Shown one piece after another: positions 14,563-22,898 of a stretch of 23,041 bases of DNA (position 1 is its first letter; each line of letters opens with the position of its first letter). The notes under the pieces are model-generated. The model did no database searches. It was given only the letters and a program-made list of their open reading frames with translations, and was not told the origin of the DNA. The translations under genes and the position numbers were made by a program. This DNA comes from Heteroruminococcus sp964370005 (GTDB taxonomy: Bacteria; Bacillota; Clostridia; Oscillospirales; Ruminococcaceae). The stretch is from NCBI GenBank assembly GCA_964370005.1, contig CAYJGR010000037.1:1-23041 (forward strand), read 5' to 3'.

Positions 14563-16050
14563 ATGAGTGAATATTTATCGGCTTTATCGATATGCTTGCA
14601 ACCGTTAAACTTGTTGATTGTATTTCTAACTGTAAGTGTAGGAATTGTATTTGGTGCAATTCCGGGACTTTCAGCTACACTGGGAATTTCTCTACTTTTG
14701 CCCATTACATTTGGTTTGAATGCAGAAACCTCATTTATCATGTTGCTTAGCATGTGGATTGGAGGCGTGTCGGGTACGTTTATCTCTGCAACATTGGTGG
14801 GAATTCCGGGGTCGAGTTCCGCAATTGCTACCTGTTTTGACGCCTACCCTATGACCAAAAATGGATTGGCATCCAAGGCACTGGCAATCGGCATGACAGC
14901 CTCCTTTATTGGAACGGTTTTCTCTGTACTTATTGCAACATTTCTCTCTCCCATCATTGCTAACTTTGCTTTGCAGTTGGGGCCATGGGAGTATTTCAGC
15001 TTATGTTTTTGTGCTATTACACTGGTAGCTACCCTCTCAAAAGGAAGTGTGTTCAAGGGAATTATGGCTGCGGGTATTGGCCTTTTGATGGGATGCATTG
15101 GGTTGGATCCCATCACGGGTATGCAGCGATACACCTTTGAAAACCCATTCTTGTTTTCAGGTATTAACACAATCTGCCAGATGTTAGGTATGTTTGCACT
15201 ATGCCAAATCATTCGTGACAATGCCAAGGGGCAAACAAAGATGCCTGAAGTGGAAAAATGCAATATGAAGGGCTTTGGCATTGGCATTGCGGACATTGTT
15301 CAAAATATTGGTGTTATCATTCGTACCTTTTTCATTGGGCTATGGATTGGATTTTTGCCGGGTATGGGTTCCGGTATTTCTAATATGGTTGCCTATGGTC
15401 ATGCAAAGTCCAGTAGCAAAAATTCTGATGAGTACGGAAAAGGCGCTCCCGGTGGCGTTTGGGCCTCTGAAACAGCCAATAATGCTTCTATCGGTGGTGC
15501 GCTAATTCCTATGATGGCTCTTGGTATTCCCGGAGATGGTATTACGGCTATGCTTTTGAGTGGTCTGACCATTCATGGCTTGCAGGCAGGCCCACTACTT
15601 ATGAGCCAGCAAAGTGGATTTTCCTCCTTGGTATTTGCATGTGTACTACTCAGTGCCATTGTCACATTTGTCATTCAGGCGGGTACTAAGCGATGGTTTC
15701 CATACATATTAAAAATTCCATATCACTATTTATATAGCGTTATCCTTGTTATCTGCTTTATTGGTGCCTACGGTACGACCAATACCATGTTTAACATCTA
15801 TGTTATGTTGGGGCTGTGCTTACTTAGTATATTCCTGAATATTGCAGGCATTCCATTGAGCCCACTGATACTCTCCTTCATTCTTTCAAAAAATTTGGAG
15901 GGCTACTTCCGTAAGGGTGTAAGTTATGCCCATGGTAGCTATGCCGAATTTGTTACTCGCCCCTTATCCCTGCTGTTTTTGTGCATTGCGTTGGGCAGTA
16001 TTATTGTTCCAATTATAAAGTCTTATCGTGCCAAGAAAACACAGCCTTAA
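14563..16050 (+). CDS. tctA: TTT transporter large membrane subunit (TctA family)
   Basis: Integral membrane permease of 495 residues with about 10-12 helices. The family's two glycine-rich signature regions are clear: FGAIPGLSATLGISLLLPITFG (30-51) followed by LVGIPGSSSAIATCFDAYPM (78-97), and in the second half GFLPGMGSGISN (263-274) with ALGIPGDGITAMLLSG (319-334). It forms the substrate channel together with TctB, with TctC delivering ligand. The start ATG 14563 has an AGGGGG site about 7 nt upstream. The gene is full length. The substrate is not readable from sequence; the operon suggests an aldarate or uronide. Confidence 0.95.
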   Translation: MSEYLSALSICLQPLNLLIVFLTVSVGIVFGAIPGLSATLGISLLLPITFGLNAETSFIMLLSMWIGGVSGTFISATLVGIPGSSSAIATCFDAYPMTKNGLASKALAIGMTASFIGTVFSVLIATFLSPIIANFALQLGPWEYFSLCFCAITLVATLSKGSVFKGIMAAGIGLLMGCIGLDPITGMQRYTFENPFLFSGINTICQMLGMFALCQIIRDNAKGQTKMPEVEKCNMKGFGIGIADIVQNIGVIIRTFFIGLWIGFLPGMGSGISNMVAYGHAKSSSKNSDEYGKGAPGGVWASETANNASIGGALIPMMALGIPGDGITAMLLSGLTIHGLQAGPLLMSQQSGFSSLVFACVLLSAIVTFVIQAGTKRWFPYILKIPYHYLYSVILVICFIGAYGTTNTMFNIYVMLGLCLLSIFLNIAGIPLSPLILSFILSKNLEGYFRKGVSYAHGSYAEFVTRPLSLLFLCIALGSIIVPIIKSYRAKKTQP

Positions 16051-16076
16051 TTCGCATGGGAACCGGGAGAGATAAT

Positions 16077-16913
16077 ATGAAGCAATATGTAATTGGGGCA
16101 CGGGGTCATGATTATCCACGTGGTACGCCCAAAGAACTCTTTGCGCACCTCAAGGCAGATGGATACCACGCCACCCAGCTTGCATTCTTAAAGGCAATTG
16201 AGGGTGTTACGGGTTACAGCCATATAACATCTGAGCTGGTAGCCCAAACAAAGGTGACGGCAGAAGATATCGGAATTCATATCCCTGTTTTGGGTACCTA
16301 TGTGGAGTTGGCGCTGTTGGATGAAGTTCGACATGGCACTCATGTAGAAAACTTCATCAGCCAAATTTCTGTTTGCAAAGAATTAGGAGCTGGCTGTATT
16401 GCAAGTGAGACCACATCTATGACCAAACAACCTGTGGGTGCCACAAAAAAAGAGGCACAACGGCAACTGCGCAAGGCGTTAGAGCAAATCTTGCCTGTAG
16501 CTGAGCGGGAAGATGTGATTGTAGCATTGGAGCCTGTATGGCATCATGCGCTTGACAATACACAGACTATTAAGTCTGTTCTAAGTGACATGGGAAGTCG
16601 CCATTTAAAAATGCTGTACGATCCGGCAAACTTACTACCCAAAGAGCACATTTTCAGCCAAGAACGATTTTTTGCACAGGCGATGCAGGAATGGGGAGAG
16701 CATATTATGGCGGTTCACTTTAAGGGTGTCTGCTATGATGAGAAGGGAACCAAGATTCCATGTCCATTGGAGGATTCGGTCATAGATTATGCTGCTGCAT
16801 TCAAAGAAATGAAACCATTATTTAATGAAAAAAAGCTGTTTGTGTTGCGTGAAGAGGCGGTGCCTGCTCGTGCAAAAACAGATATCGCTTTTATCCAGCG
16901 ATACTTCATTTAA
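16077..16913 (+). CDS. sugar phosphate isomerase/epimerase-type TIM barrel protein
   Basis: Cytoplasmic protein of 278 residues of the xylose isomerase-like / AP endonuclease-2 TIM barrel superfamily. Likely metal ligands are E152 (VALEPVW), D182 (LYDPANLL), H214 (VHFKGV) and E259 or E260 (LREEAVP). Its start, ATG 16077 with GGGAGA 6 nt upstream, is 26 bp after tctA. Members of this superfamily include hydroxypyruvate isomerase, keto-sugar 3-epimerases and inosose dehydratases. In this operon a hydroxypyruvate/tartronate-semialdehyde isomerase or a uronate epimerase would make sense, but the sequence does not choose between them; the DPANLL loop differs from the DTFH type of hydroxypyruvate isomerase. 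No signal peptide. Confidence 0.85.
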   Translation: MKQYVIGARGHDYPRGTPKELFAHLKADGYHATQLAFLKAIEGVTGYSHITSELVAQTKVTAEDIGIHIPVLGTYVELALLDEVRHGTHVENFISQISVCKELGAGCIASETTSMTKQPVGATKKEAQRQLRKALEQILPVAEREDVIVALEPVWHHALDNTQTIKSVLSDMGSRHLKMLYDPANLLPKEHIFSQERFFAQAMQEWGEHIMAVHFKGVCYDEKGTKIPCPLEDSVIDYAAAFKEMKPLFNEKKLFVLREEAVPARAKTDIAFIQRYFI

Positions 16914-16951
16914 TAACTCTGACAAACGGTTAATACAAGGAGTAGGTTGAA

Positions 16952-18031
16952 ATGCAAAATAAACTTTTACATTTTGAAACATATTTTAAGGAGTACTTAA
17001 CCAGAGGAATTACTGGTGGTGCACCATGGAAACATTGGAACTACAAGGATGACATTATTGTCTTGGGTACATATGACCTGTTCTGTGCTACCAAGAATAT
17101 TTTTTATCGCAATGCTATTTTGGAGATAGTCAAAGATAAACTCTTAGATGATACGATAATCTGTGGTCAAAACTTAGACGAGGTAAGCTCGGCCAAGACA
17201 GATCTCATTATGGAAAAGCTTACCGGAGAAGAACGATTTCATCAGAGGATGCTCAGAAAACTAAAAGCCATGGATAAGCATCCACGCACCCAATCGGGCA
17301 ATTTTATTCACAAGGATATATATCCTTCTCAGGTATGGCTAGACGGTCTGTATATGGGGATGCCCATCTACTTGCAAAACCCCGAGCACGCTGAAGATGC
17401 CATTGCACAAATCAAGGTGGTACATGAGAAAATATACAATATCAAAACAGGTTTGTATGTCCACGCATGGGACGAGGCGTGCCAACAAGAGTGGGCGCAC
17501 CCAAAAACCGGCCTCTCTCCAAATGTTTGGTGTCGTGCTGTGGGTTGGTGGACGATGGCACTGGTGGATTGTTACCACTTGATGCCCCAGCAGAGCCAGA
17601 AGGATTACTTGAAGGAATTGTTAAAGGAGACCATGGATGGCCTTATGCACTATCAATCTAAGTCAAAGCTATTTTATCAGCTAATTGACTTAGTGGAGGA
17701 TCCCAGAAATTACCCCGAGACATCAGGCAGTGCCATGATTGCCTATAGCCTTATGAAGGGGAGTCGTCTGGGAATGTTGGAGAAATCCGCCTTCTTAGAT
17801 GGTGCAGAAATTATAGAGGGAATTGATAGTCTTTACTTAAAGCGTATTGGTGAGAATTATACTTTGCAGGGCATCTGTGGCAGTGCCGGACTGGGTGCCG
17901 GCCCGGACAATCGCACGGACCGTGATGGATCGGCGGAATATTATTTTAGCGAAGCTATCCGTCCTGACAATCAGCATGGTGCGGCGGCCTGCATGATGGC
18001 ATATAGCGAATATGTCTATGGATGTGATTAA
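16952..18031 (+). CDS. GH105 (GH88-like) unsaturated rhamnogalacturonyl/galacturonyl hydrolase
   Basis: Cytoplasmic (alpha/alpha)6-barrel enzyme of 359 residues. The catalytic Asp is D131 in QVWLDGLYMGMPIY, matching Asp143 of YteR. Further family motifs are WCRAVGWW (193-200), ETSGSAMIAY (about 256-265) and the C-terminal GSAEYYFSEA. The family hydrates the 4,5-double bond of delta-4,5-uronides, products of pectin or rhamnogalacturonan lyases, and releases the keto-uronic acid and the next sugar. There is no signal peptide, so its substrate must be imported, presumably by the adjacent TTT system. ATG 16952 has AAGGAG about 9 nt upstream, 38 bp after the previous stop. The exact acceptor sugar (rhamnose, galacturonate or an aldarate) is unknown. 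Confidence 0.9.
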   Translation: MQNKLLHFETYFKEYLTRGITGGAPWKHWNYKDDIIVLGTYDLFCATKNIFYRNAILEIVKDKLLDDTIICGQNLDEVSSAKTDLIMEKLTGEERFHQRMLRKLKAMDKHPRTQSGNFIHKDIYPSQVWLDGLYMGMPIYLQNPEHAEDAIAQIKVVHEKIYNIKTGLYVHAWDEACQQEWAHPKTGLSPNVWCRAVGWWTMALVDCYHLMPQQSQKDYLKELLKETMDGLMHYQSKSKLFYQLIDLVEDPRNYPETSGSAMIAYSLMKGSRLGMLEKSAFLDGAEIIEGIDSLYLKRIGENYTLQGICGSAGLGAGPDNRTDRDGSAEYYFSEAIRPDNQHGAAACMMAYSEYVYGCD

Positions 18032-18084
18032 ATTGATGAGGGTGCGCTGTAGATAAGTTACAAAAGAAGGAAGGTTTGAATACC

Positions 18085-19593
18085 ATGCAATGTATTAAAA
18101 TTAGCGAAAACGACAATGTGGCAATTGCTACTTGCGACCTTCCCACAGGAACTAAGGCTCTCCCTGATTTGATTACGAAGGAGGCTGTTCCTCAAGGGCA
18201 TAAAGTCGCATTGACTGACATTGAGATGGGGGCAAAAATTGTCCGTTATGGCGTTACGCTGGGCTATGCCACCGAGCGTATTTTCAAGGGAGAGTGGATT
18301 CATGAGGATCGTATAGAACTTCCGGCACCGCCGGCATTAGATACTATGGAATTTGCCACCAACCTTCAGCCTCTTTTGGAGGCATCTGCCCCGGTGTTTT
18401 GGGAGGGATATCACAATCCATATGGTACATACGGGGGTACACGCAATATATTGGCAATCAGTACAACTGTGCAGTGTGTTACAGGTGTGGTAAATAAGGC
18501 TGTTGAAAAAATGAAGACGGAGCTACTGCCACGCTATTCCAACGTAGATGATATTGTAGCCATCAATCACGCTTATGGGTGTGGTGTGGCCATCAATGTC
18601 ACAGATGCTCATATACCAATTCGTTCATTGAATAACCTGATGAGGCATCCAAACTTTGGGGGAGAGCTGATGTTGGTGGGGTTGGGTTGTGAAAAATTGA
18701 CCCCAGAGATGCTACTTTCTCCTGAGGAAAATAACCCTGAAAACGTCATTATTTTACAAGAAGTACAGGGATATGAAGCTATGATTGACGCACTGATGAG
18801 CATGGCAGAAAAAAAACTGGCACGTCTGAGTGAGCGAAAAAGAGAAAAGCTCCCATTGTCTGCGCTTTTGGTGGGGATGCAGTGTGGCGGAAGCGACGCA
18901 TTTTCCGGCATAACAGCAAACCCAGGTGCGGGTTATGCTGCTGATCTACTGGTTGCCGGTGGAGCATCAGTCATTTTCTCTGAAGTAACCGAGGTGCGTG
19001 ATGGCGTTCATTTACTGGCAGAGCGATGTGTAGACAAAGAAGTTGGTAAAAAACTGGCATCCGAAATTCAGTGGTACGATGACTATTTGACACGCGGAGG
19101 TGCTGATCGCAGTGCAAATCCCACACCGGGCAACAAAAAAGGCGGTCTATCCAATATTGTAGAAAAGGCAATGGGCTCAATTGCTAAGTCAGGGACATCG
19201 CCCATTGTAGAGGTGTTGTCCCCGGGAGAGATGCCCACAAAACAGGGGCTGATTTATGGGGCGACTCCTGCCAGTGATATTGTATGTGGTCCCTGCCAGT
19301 TGGCATCTGGGATTGGTCTTCAGGTATTTATGACCGGTCGAGGCACACCCTATGGATTGGCTACAGTGCCGGTCATTAAAGTGGGGACACGCACAGAACT
19401 ACATGATCAGTGGCCTGATTTGATTGACATAAATGCAGGAACCATTATTAGTGGAGAAACCACCATCCAGGATGTAGGTAAACAATTATTTGATGAAATC
19501 ATTCAGGTAGCCAGTGGGAAAAAGAAATCTTGTGCAGAGCAGTTGCAGTTATACAACGATTTTTGCATTTTTAATCCTGCTCCAATTACTTGA
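18085..19593 (+). CDS. garD: galactarate dehydratase
   Basis: Cytoplasmic enzyme of 502 residues of the UxaA/GarD family. It dehydrates meso-galactarate to 5-keto-4-deoxy-D-glucarate and needs iron. An N-terminal SAF-type domain (about 1-75) carries GHKVALTDI. The large catalytic region includes FWEGYHNPYGTYGGTRN (105-121), LLPRYSNVDDIVAINHAYGCGVAIN (about 147-171), HPNFGGELMLVGLGCEKL (about 188-205), a GMQCGGSDAFSG loop and PCQLASGIGLQVFMTGRGTPYG near the C-terminus. These are closer to GarD than to altronate dehydratase UxaA, whose motif near residue 110 is GYRRADGR-like. ATG 18085 is chosen because AAGGAAGG (18067-18074) is 10 nt upstream; TTG 18076 is too close to it. It defines the operon as an aldarate pathway. 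Confidence 0.9.
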   Translation: MQCIKISENDNVAIATCDLPTGTKALPDLITKEAVPQGHKVALTDIEMGAKIVRYGVTLGYATERIFKGEWIHEDRIELPAPPALDTMEFATNLQPLLEASAPVFWEGYHNPYGTYGGTRNILAISTTVQCVTGVVNKAVEKMKTELLPRYSNVDDIVAINHAYGCGVAINVTDAHIPIRSLNNLMRHPNFGGELMLVGLGCEKLTPEMLLSPEENNPENVIILQEVQGYEAMIDALMSMAEKKLARLSERKREKLPLSALLVGMQCGGSDAFSGITANPGAGYAADLLVAGGASVIFSEVTEVRDGVHLLAERCVDKEVGKKLASEIQWYDDYLTRGGADRSANPTPGNKKGGLSNIVEKAMGSIAKSGTSPIVEVLSPGEMPTKQGLIYGATPASDIVCGPCQLASGIGLQVFMTGRGTPYGLATVPVIKVGTRTELHDQWPDLIDINAGTIISGETTIQDVGKQLFDEIIQVASGKKKSCAEQLQLYNDFCIFNPAPIT

Positions 19594-19629
19594 GGTGAAA
19601 TTTTTATCAGAGGCAGTTTTCTATTATCT

Positions 19630-19660
19630 CCTATCACCCAAAAGTAAGCTGTGATAGGGG
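19630..19660 (+). other. hairpin between garD and garR
   Basis: CCTATCAC (19630-19637) pairs with GTGATAGG (19651-19658), extendable by two pairs, loop 13 nt. No T-run follows directly, so mRNA processing or stability is more likely than termination. It lies in the largest gap (122 bp) of the catabolic part of the operon. Confidence 0.45.
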
Positions 19661-19715
19661 TCTACAAAAATAAAAATATTGCTGATATGTCGCAGCAGAC
19701 AGGAGTGTTATTACA

Positions 19716-20594
19716 ATGAAAATTGGATTAATCGGACTTGGGATTATGGGAAAACCCATGGCAAAGAACATATTAAAAGCAGGCTATGAACTGCTTGTCA
19801 ACGACTTAAATGAGGTGGCGGTGGCTGAGGTTGTGGCCGCTGGTGGAGTATCTGCCGGCGTAGATGAAATAGCCCTATGCGATGTGGTGCTCACCATGCT
19901 ACCTAATAGTCCCCATGTGAAATCAGTCATATTAGGGGAGACGGGGATTGGTCATAAAATGAAGGCAGGATCTGTCTTTATTGATATGAGCTCCATTACT
20001 CCCATGGTTAGCCAAGAAATTGCAACCGAGCTGGAAAAGCATGGTGTAGAGATGCTGGACGCTCCTGTTTCAGGGGGTGAACCAAAGGCGATTGATGGAA
20101 CACTGTCGTTTATGGTCGGAGGCAAGCAAGAAGTATTTGATAAATATAAGAAACTACTGGAGACCATGGGCAGTTCCGTAATTCGGTGTGGAGAAGTTGG
20201 TGCCGGAAACACCACGAAATTGGCCAATCAGGTGATTGTTGCCTGTAATATTCAAGCCCTATCTGAGGCATTTACCCTTGCACAAAAGGCGGGTGTAGAC
20301 CCTCATTTGGTGCTACAGGCAATTCAAGGAGGTCTGGCAGGTAGCACTGTCATGAACAGCAAGGGTCCTATGATGCTTGAAGGCAATGATAAGCCGGGGT
20401 TTAAAATTGATCTGCATATTAAAGATTTGAATAATGCATTGGACTGTGGACACGCTGTAGGAGCACATCTTCCTATGACGGCACAGGTTCAAGAGGTTAT
20501 GCAGTATTTGCACAATTATGGCTGTGGCCAAAATGATCACAGTGCTATTGCCAAATACTACGAAAAATTGACAAACATTAAGCTCGGTCGTTAG
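19716..20594 (+). CDS. garR: tartronate semialdehyde reductase (2-hydroxy-3-oxopropionate reductase)
   Basis: Cytoplasmic NAD(P)H-dependent enzyme of 292 residues in the beta-hydroxyacid dehydrogenase family. It reduces tartronate semialdehyde to D-glycerate. It shows the Rossmann signature GLGIMG (7-12), the substrate-binding loop DAPVSGGEP (115-123), and the catalytic Lys168 in GAGNTTKLANQ. The C-terminal helical domain is complete. ATG 19716 has AGGAG 10 nt upstream. The position after garD and before an aldolase and a glycerate kinase supports GarR rather than 3-hydroxyisobutyrate dehydrogenase, which is the main alternative within the family. Confidence 0.9.
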   Translation: MKIGLIGLGIMGKPMAKNILKAGYELLVNDLNEVAVAEVVAAGGVSAGVDEIALCDVVLTMLPNSPHVKSVILGETGIGHKMKAGSVFIDMSSITPMVSQEIATELEKHGVEMLDAPVSGGEPKAIDGTLSFMVGGKQEVFDKYKKLLETMGSSVIRCGEVGAGNTTKLANQVIVACNIQALSEAFTLAQKAGVDPHLVLQAIQGGLAGSTVMNSKGPMMLEGNDKPGFKIDLHIKDLNNALDCGHAVGAHLPMTAQVQEVMQYLHNYGCGQNDHSAIAKYYEKLTNIKLGR

Positions 20595-20646
20595 TCCGTT
20601 GAAATAAACAATAATAGCCTATATGACAAGATGATTGGAGATGTCT

Positions 20647-21537
20647 ATGAATTTTAAACCGCAGGGGATTATCCCACCAACGATTACTCCATTTACTCCT
20701 GAGGGAAAGGTGAATATACCTGTGCTACGACAGGTGATAGAGCACTTAATAAACAACGGAGTACATGGGCTGTTCCCTATGGGAACAACCGGTGAGTTCT
20801 ACGGAGTAGATGAAAATGACTACCGCTTGATATTGGAGACGGTTAAAGATCAGGCAAATGGACGTGTTCCCATCTATGCCGGTTGTAATCATATTACAAC
20901 CCGTGGTACAATCAAGCTGGCTGAAATTGCACAAGAGGTGGGTGTAGATGCCATTTCTGTATTAACACCTATGTTTGTTTCTCAAACACAAGATGAGGTG
21001 TATTGTTTTTTTGCAAGTGTGGCAGCAGCTACTGACTTGCCTGTTGTAATGTACAACAATTTGCCCAAAACAAATGTGACGATTACACCGGCCACTGTTG
21101 CGAAATTGGCACAAATTCCAAATATTGTAGCAGTAAAGGATTCAACGGGTGATTTCACAAATACTGAGGAATACCTGCGTTTGACCCGGGATAATAAGGA
21201 TTTTTCAGTGCTAATAGGGCGAGACACCTTAATCTTTTCGGCTCTTTGCCACGGTGCCGGCGGTGCCATTGCCAGTTGTGCCAATGTGGCGCCCAAACTG
21301 TGTGTGGAAATTTATAATAAATTTCAAGAGGGGGAATTGGAGGAAAGTCGTAAGGCGCAATATAAATTGGCTCCTTTGCGAATTGCCTGTTCCATGGGAA
21401 CCTTTCCGGCAGTCATTAAGGAGGGGTTGGTTTTACAGGGGATTCCTGTTGGCCACTGTTTAGAACCCATTGCACCGCTAAGGCCGGATGAGAGAGAACG
21501 ATTAAAAAGCATTCTAAAAGACATGAATTTGATTTAA
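20647..21537 (+). CDS. DHDPS/NAL-family class I aldolase, probable 5-keto-4-deoxyglucarate aldolase
   Basis: Cytoplasmic TIM barrel of 296 residues of the dihydrodipicolinate synthase/N-acetylneuraminate lyase family. It has GTTGE (46-50), the catalytic Tyr136 in YNNLPKT and the Schiff-base Lys164 in AVKDSTGD. The YNNLPKT loop is of the aldolase type; 5-keto-4-deoxyglucarate dehydratases of this family usually differ there. With garD, garR and glycerate kinase in the same operon and no GarL-type (HpcH) aldolase, it most likely splits 5-keto-4-deoxyglucarate into pyruvate and tartronate semialdehyde. Lysine biosynthesis (dapA) is unlikely from context. ATG 20647 has GGAG 6 nt upstream; ATG 20641 is an alternative. 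Specific substrate is inference. Confidence 0.85.
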   Translation: MNFKPQGIIPPTITPFTPEGKVNIPVLRQVIEHLINNGVHGLFPMGTTGEFYGVDENDYRLILETVKDQANGRVPIYAGCNHITTRGTIKLAEIAQEVGVDAISVLTPMFVSQTQDEVYCFFASVAAATDLPVVMYNNLPKTNVTITPATVAKLAQIPNIVAVKDSTGDFTNTEEYLRLTRDNKDFSVLIGRDTLIFSALCHGAGGAIASCANVAPKLCVEIYNKFQEGELEESRKAQYKLAPLRIACSMGTFPAVIKEGLVLQGIPVGHCLEPIAPLRPDERERLKSILKDMNLI

Positions 21538-21575
21538 ATAATATTCAAAAGTGGCGAAGAAGGGGGTGTAATTAC

Positions 21576-22811
21576 TTGAATCAAACATTGCGTGAAGATG
21601 CCAATCAAATTATTTCTGCCGCAATACGTTATGTTCAACCTCGCAAGGCTGTGCAAGATATTGTGGCGGACTATCCCTTTGGTAGCGGGAAAATTATTCT
21701 CATTGCTGTAGGAAAGGCCTCGTGGGAGATGGCACTGGCCGCATGGGATGAGTTGGGATCACAGATTGCAGACGGAGTGGTAATCAGTAAATACGGTCAT
21801 ATTATGGGGTCTATCGGCAATTTGCGTTGCTTTGAGGCAGGACATCCAATCCCAGATGAGCGTTCATATGAGGCAACGAAACAGGCTTTGGATACTGTGA
21901 AGGGGTTGCAACCTCATGATACGGTTCTTTTCCTGTTGTCGGGAGGAGGTAGTGCGCTTTTTGAGCAACCTTTAATTGATCCCACAGAACTACAAGAAAT
22001 TACAACCCGATTGCTGGCCTGTGGAGCAGATATAGTGGAGATTAATACCATCCGCAAACGGTTTTCCGGAGTGAAAGGCGGCAGGTTTGCCATGCACTGC
22101 GCACCTGCCAAGGTTCTCAGTATTGTACTGAGTGATATTATAGGTGATCCTCTTGATATGATTGCCAGCGGTCCGGCCTATCCTGATGCTTCAACCTGTC
22201 AACAGGCTCTGACAATCGCAAGCAAGTACAACCTTCAGCTCTCCGCCACCGCCCAAAATTGTCTTAGTATGGAGACACCCAAGAAATTAGATTCTATTGA
22301 GATTTATGTCACAGGAAGTGTACGCCAACTGTGTTATGCCGCCATAGAGGAGTGCCAAAACTTGGGATATCAACCAATACTGCTGAGTAATAGACTATGC
22401 TGCCAAGCTAAGGAAGCAGGTTCTTTTCTTGCATCGGTGGTGCAGACCCACGCAGGTGGTGGAAAGCCACTGGCTTTCATAGCGGGGGGAGAAACGGTTG
22501 TAAAACTTACAGGAAGAGGTTTAGGCGGACGAAATCAAGAGTTGGCCTTGTCTGCTGCTCCGATGATAGACGGACTCAATGCTGCTGTGTTTAGTATAGG
22601 TTCCGATGGTACAGATGGCCCAACCACAGCCGCTGGAGGGTATGTGGATGGACAAAGCAACAAAATTTTATTGGATAAGGGAATTACAGTCTTTCAAGTC
22701 TTAGAAGAAAACGATTCCTATCATGCACTGGAGGCCTGTGGCGGGCTTATTGTTACAGGTGCCACGGGAAGCAATGTGAATGATCTTTCTGTGGCATTGA
22801 TTCGTGAGTGA
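21576..22811 (+). CDS. glycerate kinase, type 2 (DUF4147/MOFRL family)
   Basis: Cytoplasmic kinase of 411 residues with the N-terminal DUF4147 domain (about 5-235), including GKAS, HPIPDE and LSGGGSALFE, and the C-terminal MOFRL domain (about 295-405), including GGRNQELAL, GSDGTDGPTTAAGG and TGATGSNVNDL. These enzymes (GckA/TtuD type) phosphorylate D-glycerate, usually to 2-phosphoglycerate, feeding glycolysis. In the usual TGPTGTNV loop, Pro is replaced by Ala here. The start is TTG 21576 with AGGGGGTG 7 nt upstream; no earlier or nearby ATG fits. It is the last gene of the operon. I see no clear terminator in the 87 bp after it. Confidence 0.93.
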   Translation: MNQTLREDANQIISAAIRYVQPRKAVQDIVADYPFGSGKIILIAVGKASWEMALAAWDELGSQIADGVVISKYGHIMGSIGNLRCFEAGHPIPDERSYEATKQALDTVKGLQPHDTVLFLLSGGGSALFEQPLIDPTELQEITTRLLACGADIVEINTIRKRFSGVKGGRFAMHCAPAKVLSIVLSDIIGDPLDMIASGPAYPDASTCQQALTIASKYNLQLSATAQNCLSMETPKKLDSIEIYVTGSVRQLCYAAIEECQNLGYQPILLSNRLCCQAKEAGSFLASVVQTHAGGGKPLAFIAGGETVVKLTGRGLGGRNQELALSAAPMIDGLNAAVFSIGSDGTDGPTTAAGGYVDGQSNKILLDKGITVFQVLEENDSYHALEACGGLIVTGATGSNVNDLSVALIRE

Positions 22812-22898
22812 AAATATGTCTCTAAAATCCATTTCAATATAAATATTTATGGTGGTTATCATTATTTTTTTATGCAAATTTAAATGTTTCATAATGTT

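Noticed and set aside
18085..19593. Altronate dehydratase (uxaA) as the identity of the garD gene
   Set aside because: Several long conserved stretches follow GarD rather than UxaA, and the neighbours (garR, glycerate kinase) fit galactarate rather than altronate breakdown.
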